Positions 17,107-26,145 of a stretch of 64,000 nucleotides of DNA are shown here, piece after piece. The DNA is taken from positions 62,001 through 126,000 of the forward strand of contig CAVQOI010000007.1 in NCBI GenBank assembly GCA_963714425.1, read 5' to 3'. Each line of letters begins with the position of its first letter. Position 1 is the stretch's first letter. Both the position numbers and the translations under genes were made by a program. Origin of the DNA: DATCYX01 sp963714425 (lineage in GTDB: Bacteria; Chloroflexota; Anaerolineae; Anaerolineales; UBA4823). The notes beneath the pieces were generated by a model. It had not been told where the DNA came from and ran no database searches. It saw only the letters and a program-made list of their open reading frames with translations.

Positions 17107-18249
17107 TTATCGCAAGATCAAATGCACGGCGCTAGCTTTGAAGGCTGCGGTGACTGGCGCCCCCTCGCTTAGATCCAGCTCGCGAGCTGAGGCGCGCGTC
17201 ACCAGCGCTACCAGGGGGATGCCGCCGATTGCGCTCTGCCTCCCATCCTGACTGGCAGGCAATGGGAGGCATTCAACCACCACTCGCACCAGCGGACCTT
17301 GCGGGGTAGTGCGCACCACGCGCCCTGTCAGGCGGTTGCGGGCGCTGGATGTGGGCGAGCCGTCGCGCGGCCACAAGGTCACATCTTCGGGGCGCAGGCA
17401 GAGCAGCACGGAACGCCCTGGGGCAGCCTCGCCTACCGCTTCCAGGCGCAGGTCACCGGCATAGACCACCAGAACCCCGTCCTGTGCGGAGAGCACTTTA
17501 CCCGGAATGACCGTCTCCACGCCCACAAAGGCTGCCACAGCCTCGTCCGCCGGGGTGTTGAAGACCTCATCCGGCGCGCCGACCTGCCGCAAGCTTCTAT
17601 CTAGCAACACTGCCACACGGTCACCCAGAAGCAGCGCTTCGTCCATATCGTGGGTGATAAAGACGGTGGTGAGGCGCGTCTCCCTCAGCAGGGCCTGGAA
17701 GTCCTCCAGCAGGCGCAGGCGTGTGGGGGCATCCAGGGCGCTGAAAGGCTCGTCCAGCAGCAGGATATCGGGGCGGATAGCAAAGGCGCGCGCCAGGCTG
17801 ACGCGCTGGGCTTCCCCTCCGGATAGCTGCCGCGCCCGCCGCTTGCGCAGATGAGCCACGCCCAGGCGTTCCAGCCACTCGCCCACACGCAGATTGACTT
17901 CAAGCTGCGACAGCCGGCGATAGCGCAATCCCGCAGCCACATTATCGAACACGCTTGCATCCAACAGCAGCGGCTCCTGCAGCACCAGCGCGATGCGGCG
18001 CCGATAAGCCAGCTCATCCAGGACTTCCAGAGATTGGCCGCGGAAGTGGATCTGGCCGCGAGCGGGGCGGATCAAGCTTGCCAGCGCCAGAAGCAAGGTG
18101 CTCTTGCCGGCCCCGTTCGGGCCGATCACCGCCAGCGTTTCACCCTCAACGATATCCAGGCGGGCCACGGTCAAAACATCGCGCTCCCCGCGCCGGATGA
18201 TCAGATCACGAATGGTTAGGATAAAAGGCTGGTTTGTGTTAATTGACAT
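17107..18249 (-). CDS. Tungstate/molybdate ABC transporter ATP-binding protein
   Basis: The 380-residue protein has Walker A GPNGAGKST, Q-loop LVLQEPLLLD, signature QLSGGEAQRVSLARA, Walker B ILLLDEPFSALD and H-loop FITHDMDEALLLGD. Residues 240-380 form a regulatory tail with a TOBE/MOP-like fold, as in ModC, WtpC and TupC. It energises import through the permease encoded 78 bp upstream (18328-19026). Gene order is regulator, binding protein, permease, ATPase. Because the modA-modB pair at 56-58 kb has no ATPase gene beside it, this protein could serve both; that is inference. Confidence 0.9.
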   Translation of the reverse strand: MSINTNQPFILTIRDLIIRRGERDVLTVARLDIVEGETLAVIGPNGAGKSTLLLALASLIRPARGQIHFRGQSLEVLDELAYRRRIALVLQEPLLLDASVFDNVAAGLRYRRLSQLEVNLRVGEWLERLGVAHLRKRRARQLSGGEAQRVSLARAFAIRPDILLLDEPFSALDAPTRLRLLEDFQALLRETRLTTVFITHDMDEALLLGDRVAVLLDRSLRQVGAPDEVFNTPADEAVAAFVGVETVIPGKVLSAQDGVLVVYAGDLRLEAVGEAAPGRSVLLCLRPEDVTLWPRDGSPTSSARNRLTGRVVRTTPQGPLVRVVVECLPLPASQDGRQSAIGGIPLVALVTRASARELDLSEGAPVTAAFKASAVHLILR

Positions 18250-18327
18250 TATCCATTCACCGCAGAGAGGCGGAGTAGTTGAAATATTTATAGCTCTGCG
18301 AACTCAGCGTCTCAGTGGTGATATCCT

Positions 18328-19026
18328 TTATGAATTTGCCCCGCGCTGCTGGAGCCAGGTCAGCGCCAGGTTCACCAGATAAGCCAGTAAGAGCAGGATC
18401 AGTCCAAGTGCAATCGCAAGGGCGAACTCGCCCTTGCTGGTCTCGAGCACAGTGGCGGTGGTGAGCACGCGCGTCTGGTGACGGATGTTGCCGCCCACCA
18501 TCATGGATGCGCCTACCTCCGAGATCACGCTGCCAAAGCCAGCCATCAGCGCAGCTAATAAGGGCAGGCGCGCTTCTCGCCACAGCGCCAGGATCATCTG
18601 GAAGCGTGAGGCGCCCAACCCAAGAAGCTGCAAGCTCAGCTGCGGGTTGATCTGCTGCAGGGCAGCCACAGTCAGGCCAGTTACGACCGGGGCGGCAATG
18701 ATGGTCTGGGCAATGATAATGGCTGCGGGTGTGTAGATCAGGCGCAGGTCTCCCAGGGGACCGCTGCGCCACAGGAAGATCGATACCCACAGACCCACCA
18801 CTACCGGGGGCAGCGCCATGCCGGTGTTGATCAGGCTGAGCAGGAAATCTCTCCCCTGGAAACGCCCCAGCGCCAGCCATGTGCCGACCGGCAAGCCGAT
18901 GAGCAGGCTGACACCTGTGGCGATCCCGGAGACCTGCAGGGAGAGCAGGGTGATCTCGAAGACCTCCGCGTCGCCTCGAAACAGCAACGCGAAGGCTTGA
19001 AGAATGCCCTGCCAGATCAGTTCCAT
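18328..19026 (-). CDS. Tungstate-type ABC transporter permease
   Basis: The 232-residue protein has five to six transmembrane helices and the EAA-type loop ALQQINPQLSLQLLGLGASR, the contact site for the ATPase. Segments such as LINTGMALPPVVVGLWVSIFLW and GFGSVISEVGASMMVGGNI match TupB-like permeases. It stands between the binding protein and ATPase genes of the same operon. A palindromic element occupies the gap to the binding protein gene, so mRNA for this gene may be reduced relative to the binding protein. Confidence 0.9.
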   Translation of the reverse strand: MELIWQGILQAFALLFRGDAEVFEITLLSLQVSGIATGVSLLIGLPVGTWLALGRFQGRDFLLSLINTGMALPPVVVGLWVSIFLWRSGPLGDLRLIYTPAAIIIAQTIIAAPVVTGLTVAALQQINPQLSLQLLGLGASRFQMILALWREARLPLLAALMAGFGSVISEVGASMMVGGNIRHQTRVLTTATVLETSKGEFALAIALGLILLLLAYLVNLALTWLQQRGANS

Positions 19027-19034
19027 AATAGTTT

Positions 19035-19145
19035 CCTCCCATCCCCCCGGCCCCCTTCCCCGGGGGAAGGGGGTGGAAATCCCGCAATTAGGGTATGCAG
19101 GCAGGTACGTGCCTGCATACCCTAATTGCGGTGAGCGCTGTTCCG
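19035..19145. repeat. Palindromic element inside the tungstate transporter operon
   Basis: Flank CCCATCCCCCCGGCCCCCTTCC and GGGGGAAGGGGG (19037-19073) is followed by 21-bp inverted arms at 19083-19103 and 19110-19130 (CGCAATTAGGGTATGCAGGCA). A closing flank GGATGGGG follows. It separates tupA-like and tupB-like genes. Confidence 0.87.
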
Positions 19146-19161
19146 GATGGGGTGAACAAAA

Positions 19162-20031
19162 TTAATCCAATCCCAGGTCAGCGTCGGTTTTGTCGGCGTC
19201 AGGGAAGAACAAGGGCTGGCCATACTTGTCCACGCCGAACTCGCCGATGACCTTCTGTGTCTCGGGGTTGATGAGAAATTGGGCGAATGCATTGGCGCCA
19301 GGGTTGTTGACTTTGGGCCACTTCTCAGGGTTGACAGTGATGACGTGGTAGACGTTCAGCAAGACAGGGTCGCCTTCCACCAGGATATCCAGGCCCAGGC
19401 CTTCGCGCGTCGCCAGGTAGGTGGCGCGGTCGGTCATGGTGTAGGCGGCTTTCTCGCCGGCGATCTTGAGCGTAGCCCCCATGCCCTGGCCCGATTCGAC
19501 ATACCAATCTCCTTCTGGAGCCAGCCCGGCAGTCTTCCAAAGAGCCAGCTCGGCATTATGCGTGCCGGAATCGTCGCCACGAGAAACAAAGCCTGTTGCC
19601 GCCACCGCAATCATCTTCAGGGCCTCGGCAGCCGAGCTGCCACCCTTGATCCCGGCCGGATCGCTCGCAGGGCCGACGATGACGAAGTCGTTATGCATCA
19701 CCAGCAGGCGCTCAGCCCCAAAACCGCCCGCCATTAAATCTTTCTCAGCAGAGGGAGCGTGCACCAGCAACACGTCGGCATTACCCTCCTCGCCCATCTT
19801 CAGGGCGGCTCCCGTCCCTACAGCCACGGTCTTCACGATGTAGCCGCTCTGAGTTTCAAACATGGGGACAAGCAGGTCCAACAGGCCTGAGTCCTGGGTG
19901 CTGGTGGTGGTGGCGAGGATCAGCTCCGTGATGGCAGGCTCAGCGGAGGCTTGAGGGGCGCAGGCAGCCAGCGTGATGGCCGCGAGCAACAAAAAGATTT
20001 GCAAGGTTGGATGGGTGTGGCGTCGTCTCAA
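19162..20031 (-). CDS. Tungstate-binding protein (TupA-like)
   Basis: The 289-residue protein has a lipoprotein signal with lipobox LLAAITLAACAP. After processing it reads LILATTTSTQDSGLLDLLVP, the TTTSTQDSGLL motif that binds the oxyanion in TupA. It continues with GTGAALKMGEEGNADVLLVH, DFVIVGPASDPAG and FVSRGDDSGTHNAELALW. The family captures tungstate (sometimes molybdate) outside the membrane and delivers it to the permease. It is 86 bp from the regulator gene upstream. Tungsten use would fit an anaerobe with aldehyde oxidoreductases or formate dehydrogenase, which are not in this window. Confidence 0.92.
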   Translation of the reverse strand: MRRRHTHPTLQIFLLLAAITLAACAPQASAEPAITELILATTTSTQDSGLLDLLVPMFETQSGYIVKTVAVGTGAALKMGEEGNADVLLVHAPSAEKDLMAGGFGAERLLVMHNDFVIVGPASDPAGIKGGSSAAEALKMIAVAATGFVSRGDDSGTHNAELALWKTAGLAPEGDWYVESGQGMGATLKIAGEKAAYTMTDRATYLATREGLGLDILVEGDPVLLNVYHVITVNPEKWPKVNNPGANAFAQFLINPETQKVIGEFGVDKYGQPLFFPDADKTDADLGLD

Positions 20032-20117
20032 TTTGTCCTCTGATTGTTATTTGGTGTTTTCTACGGAGCGTTTAGCAATTATTGGCAAGACGTGCCTGCC
20101 AGAATTCACGGGATTGC

Positions 20118-21119
20118 TCAGACTGCAATCTCATCGCCAGTGTGGTGGGTGTCATAGCCGCCCAGGCTTTCCGCCATCTGGCGGAACTCGCTGCTATGGA
20201 TGAAATCCAGCATGAGGCTAAAATTCGCTTCTTTCAAGGAGGCAGCAGGCAGGACAAGATCGAATCGCTCCTGGAAGAGAGGGATGAATTCCAGGCTGTG
20301 CCTGCGTGCGGCAGCCGCCAGACCCAGGCCCGCATCCACCCTGCCTTGCGCCACAGCCAGGGCGACAGCGGTGTGCGTACGCGCTTCTTCGTTGTATCCA
20401 CGGATGCGCGCCTTCGGAAGTCCTATGTGGGAGAGCTGCCTGTCGAGCCACAGGCGCGTCCCGGAACCTGGGTTCCGGTTAATGAAGGTGATGTCGCTGC
20501 GAGCCAGGTCCTCCAGACCCTTCAACTGGTGCGGGTTGCCGGGCTTCAGCAGCAGTCCCTGCTCGCGGTGCACCAGGGTGACCAGCTTCATTGCGCCCTC
20601 AGGAAAGAGATGGCGCACGTAGGGCAGGTTATACTCGCCGCTATCGGCGTCCAGCAGATGGCAGGCGCTGAGGTGCGCCAGGCCCTGGCGCAGTGCGATC
20701 AACCCATCCAGGCTACCGGTCGGCAAGGCGAGCAGGTCCATGCCAATGCGTTCTGCCAGGCTTTCTGCCAACAGGGTTAAGGCCAGATCGTGGCTGCCAA
20801 GCAGGATGAGTGTATTCTCTTTCTCGGGATCGGGGAGGATGGTCTGCTGCAGGATGAACAGGCGTGCGGTAGCCTGGTACCATTTCTGGATGACGCCGCC
20901 GCTGGCTTGCACGGAAACCAGCTCGATCAGCCCGGCCTGCTCCAACTTCTTCAAGTGGTGGCGCACCCAGGCGGGGTGCTCGCCCATGAGCTGCCCAAGC
21001 TGGGTGAGCGTGGCAGGGCTAGCCATCAAGCGGCGCAGGATGGTCAGGCGGCGCGGGTCGGAGAGGGTTTTAATCTGGTCAAAAGGCTTGATAAGGCGGA
21101 TATCATCCACAAGACACAC
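20118..21119 (-). CDS. HTH regulator with PBP-like (molybdate-binding type) domain
   Basis: Residues 1-95 form an ArsR-like winged helix: IKTLSDPRRLTILRRLMASP, TLTQLGQLMGEHPAWVRHHLKKLEQAGLIELV. Residues 120-330 resemble a periplasmic-binding-protein fold of the MoeA/molybdate-responsive type, with GSHDLALTLLAESLA, NRNPGSGTRLWLDRQL, ARTHTAVALAVAQGRVDAGLG and FVLPAA-like strands. This domain order is seen in one-component regulators that sense molybdate or tungstate. It leads the transporter operon, so it very likely senses the transported oxyanion and controls the operon and itself. Start is GTG 21119; no ATG fits better. Confidence 0.88.
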   Translation of the reverse strand: MCLVDDIRLIKPFDQIKTLSDPRRLTILRRLMASPATLTQLGQLMGEHPAWVRHHLKKLEQAGLIELVSVQASGGVIQKWYQATARLFILQQTILPDPEKENTLILLGSHDLALTLLAESLAERIGMDLLALPTGSLDGLIALRQGLAHLSACHLLDADSGEYNLPYVRHLFPEGAMKLVTLVHREQGLLLKPGNPHQLKGLEDLARSDITFINRNPGSGTRLWLDRQLSHIGLPKARIRGYNEEARTHTAVALAVAQGRVDAGLGLAAAARRHSLEFIPLFQERFDLVLPAASLKEANFSLMLDFIHSSEFRQMAESLGGYDTHHTGDEIAV

Positions 21120-21148
21120 CTGTTATCTGGAGAGAACCGTTAAGTTTA

Positions 21149-21177
21149 ATTTTAATGGAGGACTGGCAATTCGTCAA
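21149..21177 (-). promoter_or_regulatory. Promoter of the tungstate regulator-transporter operon
   Basis: Read leftwards: TTGACG (21172-21177), 17-bp spacer, TAAAAT (21149-21154). The predicted start lies about 23 nt before the GTG at 21119, leaving room only for a short leader. Consensus match only. Confidence 0.65.
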
Positions 21178-21190
21178 CTGGGATTAATAA

Positions 21191-21233
21191 TGAAACAGGG
21201 TCGCGCACCCGCTGGGTACGCGACCCTGTTTCA
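21191..21233 (-). terminator. Palindromic terminator-like hairpin
   Basis: Arms TGAAACAGGGTCGCG and a 4-bp inner extension pair with one C/A mismatch around loop GCT (21191-21233). It sits 16 bp after the stop of the 662-residue gene read leftwards and upstream of the tungstate regulator promoter. It lacks a T-run, so it resembles the palindromic family more than a textbook terminator. Confidence 0.6.
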
Positions 21234-21249
21234 ACTGATAGGTTCTTAG

Positions 21250-23238
21250 CTATTCGAAGCCCGGGTAAAGGGACAAAACCTGCTCAATTGTAGCTTCGTC
21301 CGGCGCCATCAGCCACAAATTGTTTGTGCCCTGGCTATACAGGCAGCTGGTCTGCCCGCCCGCTTGCCAGCAGGCGCCCTTGCTTAGCTGCAGCTTGCTT
21401 CCGCGAAAGCGCTGGTCCAGATAAACCAGCATAGCAGTCTGAAATTGTGTTGCATCACTCTGGCTATCCCAAACCCAGTGGGCTGACAGAACGACATCAC
21501 TCGTAGTGTCGGAGATATAGATCTGGTACACGTCGCCCCCCCAGCCAGCGGCTGCATTGCTAGCGACGCTATCTTCTTGCTGAGCTGCCAGGTCGGCGCC
21601 GTACCCAAGGATCAAATAGGTCATCCATTCCCCAAGGACATCGCGTTTCAATATGCGCCACTCAGCGGAGAGCCCGTCGCTCAAAGGCAGGTCAGCCACC
21701 TCAACGGGAGTCTCGTTGGTGAGGTATTTCTCCGGGTGCATGATCTGCTCGGTGCTATCCGGCAGCTCTCGATAAGCCTGGTTGACGCGTGCCCAGTTGC
21801 CCCGGTCGTACAGGTATTGGACAAATTCATAGCCATAGGTATACGGAAAGCTGACATCCCTGCTGACAAAGGGAGGCGGGAACTCTTCTGGGATCGCCAA
21901 AAGGGGTGGGCGGTAGTTTAGGATGTCTCGATAGTCCTGTGGCGTCGCATACTGCACCAACCATTGGGACATCAATAAGGTCGCATCGCCTTCCACGAGC
22001 GCCTGGATGGCGCTGCAACGCTGGGAGTTGCTCAGGCAGTACGGGTACACGCCCAGCGCGTCCAGATGAAAGTGCTGGTCAACCAGGGCATGATCGAATT
22101 CGTGGGAATACACATAATGCTCAATTCCGGAAAAACGCAAGCCGATCACGAAAATCTCTTTTTTCCAGGGGACGTACACTCCCCCGATATTATCCACGAT
22201 GCTGTTCAGAGCATATTTGACCATATCGTATGTGGGCTTGATCAGGCCAAACGCGGTGAGAATCCGGGCTTGATCACGAAGTTCCGCTTCGTAGGCGGAA
22301 TCGATTAAGTAAGTGGTGAGCACCTGTTCGGCGACACCTGGATTCACAATGAAGCGGGAGACATCCCTCTGAATCTGCAGGCCGCGCAGATCGGAAACTT
22401 GTTTCTGAATCGTTTCCATTTGCGCGGCGGCGGTGGGAGCGGGTGCAGGCAAGGTCGGGGTAGGGGTAGGTTCAAGGGTGGGTGTGGCGGTAGGTGTCGA
22501 TGACGGGAGCAGCGTGGGAGTATGTGTCCAGGTGGGGGGTAAGACCTGCCGGGGTTGGGTGGTAACCAGCGAGGCTACCTGGGTGCTGTACAGGGAGCTT
22601 TCCAAATTGTCTCTCAGCGCGATGATGGTGATGATTGTTGCAATGATGATCAAGAGTCCCACGAACAACCCTGCTGCCAGGATACGCCAGTCGATTTTTG
22701 CTTTTCCGCGAGCAGACGCTTGCCTGCGAGGGCCTGCGGAGGGGGGTACCGCCGTTGACGGTTTTATGTGGGGGGGCGTTGGATCGGGAATGTAGAATGA
22801 AGCTTCGTATTCTCCGCGCTCGGGGAGATCGCTCTCCATATCATCCGTTTGCAGGCTGCTGAATGGCGGGACAGTCAACTCAACAAAATCGAGACCCGCC
22901 AGAAAATCATTGTCCGGCTGGATGGAAGGGTCATCCGCAAGGGGGAATTGCTGCCTGCTCACATCGCCAGATACATCGAGCTCTGGAGGCGTGCTGGCTA
23001 GCAGCAGCGCCAGGCGATTGCGCGCCTCATCGTGATGCGGGTTGATGCGCAGCACCATCATCAGCGAATCGATCTGTTTTTGGGGGTCGTCAATGACCTG
23101 GCTAAGCAACAACCAGGCTTGCTCGGAAGACGGATTATTGCGGAGGTATTCGCTCAATACCGCCTGGGCGAGCTCCGGTTTTCCGGAACGAACCAGTTCG
23201 TCAGCCTGTATGAGAGCATCCGGCGTTGGTGATTCCAT
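21250..23238 (-). CDS. TPR-anchored membrane zincin-like metalloprotease
   Basis: The 662-residue protein has an N-terminal helical-repeat region (residues 1-85, ADELVRSGKPELAQAVLSEY). An acidic linker follows, then a transmembrane helix near 190-212 (LAAGLFVGLLIIIATIITII), then a Pro/Thr linker of about 60 residues. The extracellular domain contains SHEFDHALVDQHF (HExxH near residue 378) and ALVEGDATLLM, whose Glu could be the third zinc ligand. This is a zincin layout, probably a protease facing outside. The family is not one I can name. Start ATG 23238; single-gene unit, divergent from the methyltransferase gene. Confidence 0.82.
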   Translation of the reverse strand: MESPTPDALIQADELVRSGKPELAQAVLSEYLRNNPSSEQAWLLLSQVIDDPQKQIDSLMMVLRINPHHDEARNRLALLLASTPPELDVSGDVSRQQFPLADDPSIQPDNDFLAGLDFVELTVPPFSSLQTDDMESDLPERGEYEASFYIPDPTPPHIKPSTAVPPSAGPRRQASARGKAKIDWRILAAGLFVGLLIIIATIITIIALRDNLESSLYSTQVASLVTTQPRQVLPPTWTHTPTLLPSSTPTATPTLEPTPTPTLPAPAPTAAAQMETIQKQVSDLRGLQIQRDVSRFIVNPGVAEQVLTTYLIDSAYEAELRDQARILTAFGLIKPTYDMVKYALNSIVDNIGGVYVPWKKEIFVIGLRFSGIEHYVYSHEFDHALVDQHFHLDALGVYPYCLSNSQRCSAIQALVEGDATLLMSQWLVQYATPQDYRDILNYRPPLLAIPEEFPPPFVSRDVSFPYTYGYEFVQYLYDRGNWARVNQAYRELPDSTEQIMHPEKYLTNETPVEVADLPLSDGLSAEWRILKRDVLGEWMTYLILGYGADLAAQQEDSVASNAAAGWGGDVYQIYISDTTSDVVLSAHWVWDSQSDATQFQTAMLVYLDQRFRGSKLQLSKGACWQAGGQTSCLYSQGTNNLWLMAPDEATIEQVLSLYPGFE

Positions 23239-23420
23239 GGTCTTCGCCTGAATCCATTGTGAAGCTTAGCAGGTAGGGTTTATTATATGGGAGGAAAAGC
23301 TTCTAAACCTAATAAAACCGCAAAGCGAGCAGGTGTGCGCGAGCGATGAAGATCGGCAATTCACACGCTTCCCCCAAGTTCTGGTATCATCCCCTCCTGG
23401 TCAAGTTGTGGAGATAAATT

Positions 23421-25361
23421 TTGTCCAAGATGCCCAATTCGAGTTTCCTCACTTTGCTGCGTCAGTCTTCCTCCCCAGTTTTGAGCGACGGAGCTATGGG
23501 AACCATGCTGAATGCTCGCGGCATAAGCTTCGAGGATTGCTTTGACGCGGTTTGCCTGAACAACCCGGAGATGGTGGTCGAAATCCACCAGGAGTATGTC
23601 CAGGCGGGAGCGCAGATCATCCAGACCAACACTTTTGGCGCAAACCGTTATAAGCTGGCGGCGCACGGGCTGGAAGATCGAGTCGCCGAGATCAACCGCC
23701 AGGGAGTGGCGCTGGCTCGCCGCGCAGATGCGCAGGTGCTGGTGGCGGGCGACGTCGGCCCACTGGGCGTACGCCTGGCGCCCTACGGGCGCGTGCTGCC
23801 CGAGCAAGCCCGCCAGGCTTTCACCGAACAGATCGCCGCCCTGGTGGCGGCGGATGTGGATTTGCTGATCCTTGAGACCTTCAGCGATCTGAACGAGATG
23901 CGCGAGGCGGTGGCGGCAGCGCGCGCCATCCTGGTAGAGGCACGGCGGGATTTAGATTTGCCTGACCCGCCTCTAGAATCCGCCATGCCCCTACTGCCCA
24001 TCGTGGCGTCGATGACCTTCACCCGCGATGACCGCACGTTGCTGGGCGATAGCCCAGCCCAGGTGGCGCGCACCCTGGCTGAGGCTGGGGTGGATGTGAT
24101 TGGTGTGAACTGCTCCGGAGGCCCGTCGCAGATCTGGCGCATCTTGCGCCAGATGCATACAACGTTAAGCGAGACGGATAGACCGGATCGCCCCTACCTA
24201 TCCGCCATGCCCAACGCAGGCTGGCCTGAACAGGTAGGTGGGCGCATCATGTACCCTGCCAACCCTGAATATTTTGGCGAGTACGCCCTGGCTTTTTGCG
24301 AGGCTGGCGCCAGGCTGATTGGCGGGTGCTGCGGCACCACGCCTGCGCACATCGCCGCCATGCGCCAGGCTCTGGACAGGCAGGAAGAAGGTTGTGCCCC
24401 TGCAGCCAGCGAGCTGAGCCTTCCTGCGGAAGTTGAGGAGGGCACGCTGGCGCCTGAGCTCGTATCGCGCCTGGCGCACAGGCTGAGCGAGCGCCGGTTT
24501 GTGGTGTCTGTTGAGATGGATCCGCCCCGCGGCCTTTCGCTGCACAGGCTGCTGGCTGGCGCCAGCCTGCTGGCAGACGCCGGCGCCGATGTGATCAACA
24601 TCGCCGATAGCCCCATGGCGCGCATGCGTATGAGCCCCTGGGCGGTTTGCAGCCAGGTGCAGCAGCAGTTCGATATTGAGACCGTGCTGCACTTCCCCAC
24701 GCGCGGGCGCAGCCTGCTGCGCGTGCAGGGCGACCTGCTGGCAGCGCATGCCCTGGGCATTCGCAACGTATTCGTCGTCATGGGCGATCCCACCGCCATT
24801 GGGGACTACCCTGAGGCTATGGATAATTACGACCTGGTGCCCTCCGGGCTGATCCGGCTGATCAAGCAGAATTTCAATGCCGGGTTGGATCACGCCGGGA
24901 CGGACATCGGCCAACCCACATCCTATTTCGTTGGGGCTGCCCTCAACCTGACCCCCCTGGATAACGAGCGTGAGATGAAAGCACTGCGCCGCAAGCTGGA
25001 GGCGGGAGCTGATTTCCTGCTCACCCAACCGGTGTACCAGCCAGAAATGGCGCAGGAGTTTCTGGATTCGTACCAGGACCGGTTCGGCGCCTTGGATACG
25101 CCCATCCTGGTGGGTGTGCTCCCGCTGTACAGCGCACGGCACGCATCATACCTGCACAACGAGGTGCCGGGTGTCGCCATCCCGGAGGCTATCCAGGGCC
25201 GATTGCGCCAGGCTGGGGAGAAGGCGGCGCAAGAGGGTGTGCGCGTCTCCCTGGAGCTGGTCGGGCAGATGCGCTCCTGGGCCGGGGGCATCTACCTGAT
25301 GCCCCAATTTAATCGATATGACCTGGCAGCCGAGATCATAGAGAATTGCCAAAGAATATGA
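23421..25361 (+). CDS. Homocysteine S-methyltransferase / methylenetetrahydrofolate reductase fusion
   Basis: Residues 1-300 are a homocysteine methyltransferase domain: SDGAMGTMLNARGISFED, QTNTFGANRYKL, GVNCSGGP and the zinc site GGCCGTTPAHI. Residues 340-640 are a MetF-like reductase: SVEMDPPRGLSLHRL, INIADSPMARMRMS, VMGDPTAIGDYP and FLLTQPVYQPE. The fusion is a known bifunctional class (BhmT/YitJ type) that links 5-methyl-THF formation to methionine synthesis. TTG 23421 is preferred because GGAG at 23410-23413 is 7 nt away; ATG 23430 would be 16 nt away. It supplies methionine for metK at 38.6 kb. Confidence 0.92.
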   Translation: MSKMPNSSFLTLLRQSSSPVLSDGAMGTMLNARGISFEDCFDAVCLNNPEMVVEIHQEYVQAGAQIIQTNTFGANRYKLAAHGLEDRVAEINRQGVALARRADAQVLVAGDVGPLGVRLAPYGRVLPEQARQAFTEQIAALVAADVDLLILETFSDLNEMREAVAAARAILVEARRDLDLPDPPLESAMPLLPIVASMTFTRDDRTLLGDSPAQVARTLAEAGVDVIGVNCSGGPSQIWRILRQMHTTLSETDRPDRPYLSAMPNAGWPEQVGGRIMYPANPEYFGEYALAFCEAGARLIGGCCGTTPAHIAAMRQALDRQEEGCAPAASELSLPAEVEEGTLAPELVSRLAHRLSERRFVVSVEMDPPRGLSLHRLLAGASLLADAGADVINIADSPMARMRMSPWAVCSQVQQQFDIETVLHFPTRGRSLLRVQGDLLAAHALGIRNVFVVMGDPTAIGDYPEAMDNYDLVPSGLIRLIKQNFNAGLDHAGTDIGQPTSYFVGAALNLTPLDNEREMKALRRKLEAGADFLLTQPVYQPEMAQEFLDSYQDRFGALDTPILVGVLPLYSARHASYLHNEVPGVAIPEAIQGRLRQAGEKAAQEGVRVSLELVGQMRSWAGGIYLMPQFNRYDLAAEIIENCQRI

Positions 25362-25399
25362 CTCATTCCGAATTTAATGTTCGGTCTGAGTTGGCCCTT

Positions 25400-25580
25400 T
25401 ATTTCCCACCCCCTCGCTCCCCCTCCCTTCCGCCTTCCTGCTTCGCTCCCCTCGCAGGCGCAAGCGGCGGCGGCGGGAGGGGGAAGAAACACAAAAAAAG
25501 GCTGGTTGGCGGGCTGCAGCCCGCCAACCAGCCTTTTTTCGATCTAACTCTCCCCCGCTTTGGGGGGAGGGGTGGGGAAC
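25400..25580. repeat. Palindromic element, 46-bp perfect palindrome
   Basis: C-rich stretch 25408-25460 and GGCGGGAGGGGG precede a perfect loop-less palindrome at 25494-25539 (arm AAAAAAGGCTGGTTGGCGGGC). CTCTCCCCC and GGGGGGAGGGG follow. The A/T tracts on both sides make it a bidirectional terminator between the plus-strand methyltransferase gene and the minus-strand gene at 25583. Confidence 0.9.
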
Positions 25581-25582
25581 GA

Positions 25583-25879
25583 TCAGATCGCCGGCGGAAG
25601 GGGCTCGTCGGAGACGATTTCGCCTGCGGGCTTTCTACGCAGCATCAGCACGCCCACCACAATTGGGATGGCGACGAAGACGATCCCCGCGCAGATGCCC
25701 CCGATGCCGAACATCAGCGCGTCCGACGGGTTGGTGCTGCCGAACATATCGATATCCGCCCCAGGAACCTGACTGATGATCGCATACATGGCGCCAAAAC
25801 ACAGGCTGAACAGCCCAGGGCAGCCGCAAAGCAGGGCTGTTGCTACGGTGGCGATAATTCCGGTGGTTTTCTTGTCCAT
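25583..25879 (-). CDS. Small two-helix membrane protein
   Basis: The 98-residue protein begins MDKKTTGIIATVATALLCGC and has two to three hydrophobic helices: TVATALLCGCPGLFSLCFGA and FGIGGICAGIVFVAIPIVVGVLML. A charged tail follows, RRKPAGEIVSDEPLPPAI. A ribosome binding site GAGGAG is present in front of the ATG. The LCGCPGL segment could be mistaken for a lipobox. The Gly-rich helices resemble small cytochrome- or secretion-associated membrane proteins common in this group of bacteria, but I do not recognise a function. It stands alone, with the divergent mgsA gene 270 bp away. Confidence 0.72.
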   Translation of the reverse strand: MDKKTTGIIATVATALLCGCPGLFSLCFGAMYAIISQVPGADIDMFGSTNPSDALMFGIGGICAGIVFVAIPIVVGVLMLRRKPAGEIVSDEPLPPAI

Positions 25880-26145
25880 GGCATTCTCCTCGGTTGTGGG
25901 ATGCGGACATTATACTGCAAGCAATGCTGAGAATCTGCTCATGTTGAAGATAGTTTAAGCGTGCTATAATCGCCGAGCTTTCCCCTACAGATCGGGCCAG
26001 ATTGCGCCCGATTTTCCCCCCTTCATCTCCAGCTAAAGCAAGTGAAAGACACCTGGAAACTGGCGTGTTTGTGCGTCCAAGAAAGGATTCGGGGATTCTC
26101 AGGCAGGTTGCCTGGAATATGAGAGGGCAGCAAAGGAGTATATCA

